Below are positions 63,725 to 64,000 of a stretch of 64,000 bases of DNA, piece by piece. The notes under the pieces are model-generated. The model searched no databases. It was given only the letters and a program-made list of their open reading frames with translations, and was not told where the DNA came from. The position numbers and the translations under genes are program-made. This stretch comes from Pontimicrobium aquaticum (GTDB taxonomy: Bacteria; Bacteroidota; Bacteroidia; Flavobacteriales; Flavobacteriaceae), in assembly GCF_005047595.1 (NCBI RefSeq), contig NZ_SUPL01000005.1, forward strand, positions 62,001-126,000, in the 5' to 3' direction. Positions within the stretch are counted from its first letter, which is position 1, and the number at the start of each line of letters is the position of its first letter.

Positions 63725-64000
63725 GTTCTGATTTTTTAATAAGAATTTTTGATGCTTGATCTTTACGTAATGCTATAGAAGTCCCTTTTACCAAATAAGC
63801 ATGTGGTTCGCCTAAAGGATTCAATAAATCTATCTTTATTTTCGAGCCTTTTACAAATCCTAAATCCAATAAGCGTCGTCTGCTTTCACCTCTACTTTCT
63901 TTTGAAATTCCAATAATTTCGGCCATTTCATTCTCCTGTAATCCTGATAACCTTGCAATATTTTCTTCAATGACTACTTCCTTTTCTATTGGTAATACTG
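63714..64000 (-). CDS. Protein with C-terminal FeoA domain (5' part beyond the window)
   Basis: An ATG at 63926 would give a 70-residue FeoA protein, but the frame remains open to the window edge and encodes [20 protein letters not shown] ahead of it. The [15 protein letters not shown] stretch is the normal beginning of a FeoA domain, so the ATG is internal. The domain goes on with [15 protein letters not shown] and [18 protein letters not shown]. The parent protein is therefore longer, perhaps a DtxR/MntR-type iron regulator with a C-terminal FeoA domain, but the HTH part is out of view. Confidence 0.65.
   Translation of the reverse strand, partial: VLPIEKEVVIEENIARLSGLQENEMAEIIGISKESRGESRRRLLDLGFVKGSKIKIDLLNPLGEPHAYLVKGTSIALRKDQASKILIKKSEHAD

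Noticed and set aside
1-64000. CRISPR array or insertion sequence
   Set aside because: No regularly spaced repeats of CRISPR type and no transposase-like ORF were seen by eye.

Overview
The window reads as a stretch of chromosome from a marine-type member of the Flavobacteriaceae (Bacteroidota). The base composition is visibly A+T rich. Several genes start behind the TAnnTTTG promoter element typical of the phylum and lack Shine-Dalgarno sequences. One secreted giant protein and one gene remnant carry type IX secretion sorting tails, and many lipoproteins and outer-membrane proteins belong to flavobacterial families. No rRNA, CRISPR array, insertion sequence or replication origin was found.

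Layout. (1) 0-7.5 kb: a phosphate-acquisition locus with a phosphate-selective porin, a Pit-type permease with a PhoU-like tail and a Na/Pi symporter with a PhoU-like tail. Three 11-nt-phased TAACATT repeats look like Pho boxes. (2) 7.5-16.5 kb: housekeeping genes, including class Ia ribonucleotide reductase (nrdA, nrdB), a DUF3109 protein, a MarC protein, a small FAD protein, a C-terminal processing protease, dCMP deaminase and a HupE-like protein. (3) 17.3-28.9 kb: an almost complete molybdenum cofactor locus (moeA, modE-like, tauE-like, mobA, moaD, moeB, moaE, moaCB, moaA) followed on the other strand by mocA, xdhC and a two-subunit, FAD-less xanthine-dehydrogenase-family enzyme. The first part makes the cofactor; the second matures it and uses it in a periplasmic Tat-exported hydroxylase. 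A four-helix-bundle gene bounded by inverted repeats sits inside the operon, and palindromic dispersed repeats fill the gaps. (4) 29-45 kb: accessory and catabolic genes, including a giant amidohydrolase with a TolB-like propeller, a HEPN/TPR protein converging on a NERD nuclease-like protein, a GH109-type oxidoreductase, an M20 peptidase, a hybrid histidine kinase, a thioredoxin, two AraC regulators and a DUF2202 protein.

(5) 45.2-56.7 kb: a probable genomic island ending at tRNA-Asn. It carries a tyrosine integrase next to the tRNA, a second dead integrase tail, a HEPN-like gene between them, a 5'-truncated S41 peptidase, an XRE regulator, a TlpA-like lipoprotein and a large type IX cargo protein. 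A short direct repeat (TTAATGCAT, an A run, GTCCAA) occurs at both ends, and the far copy lies next to a short tRNA-3'-end-like stretch. (6) 56.8-64 kb: rseP, a SCO1-like copper chaperone and two ferrous-iron uptake operons facing each other. One is a normal feoA-feoB with a small Cys-rich partner; the other has feoB split into separate GTPase and membrane genes behind a longer protein that ends in a FeoA domain and runs off the window.

No wholly new system can be proven from sequence alone. The best candidates for a second look are the Pho-box/orphan-terminator region, the integrase/HEPN/tRNA-Asn island, the HEPN-NERD convergent pair, the split feoB operon and the invaded molybdenum locus.
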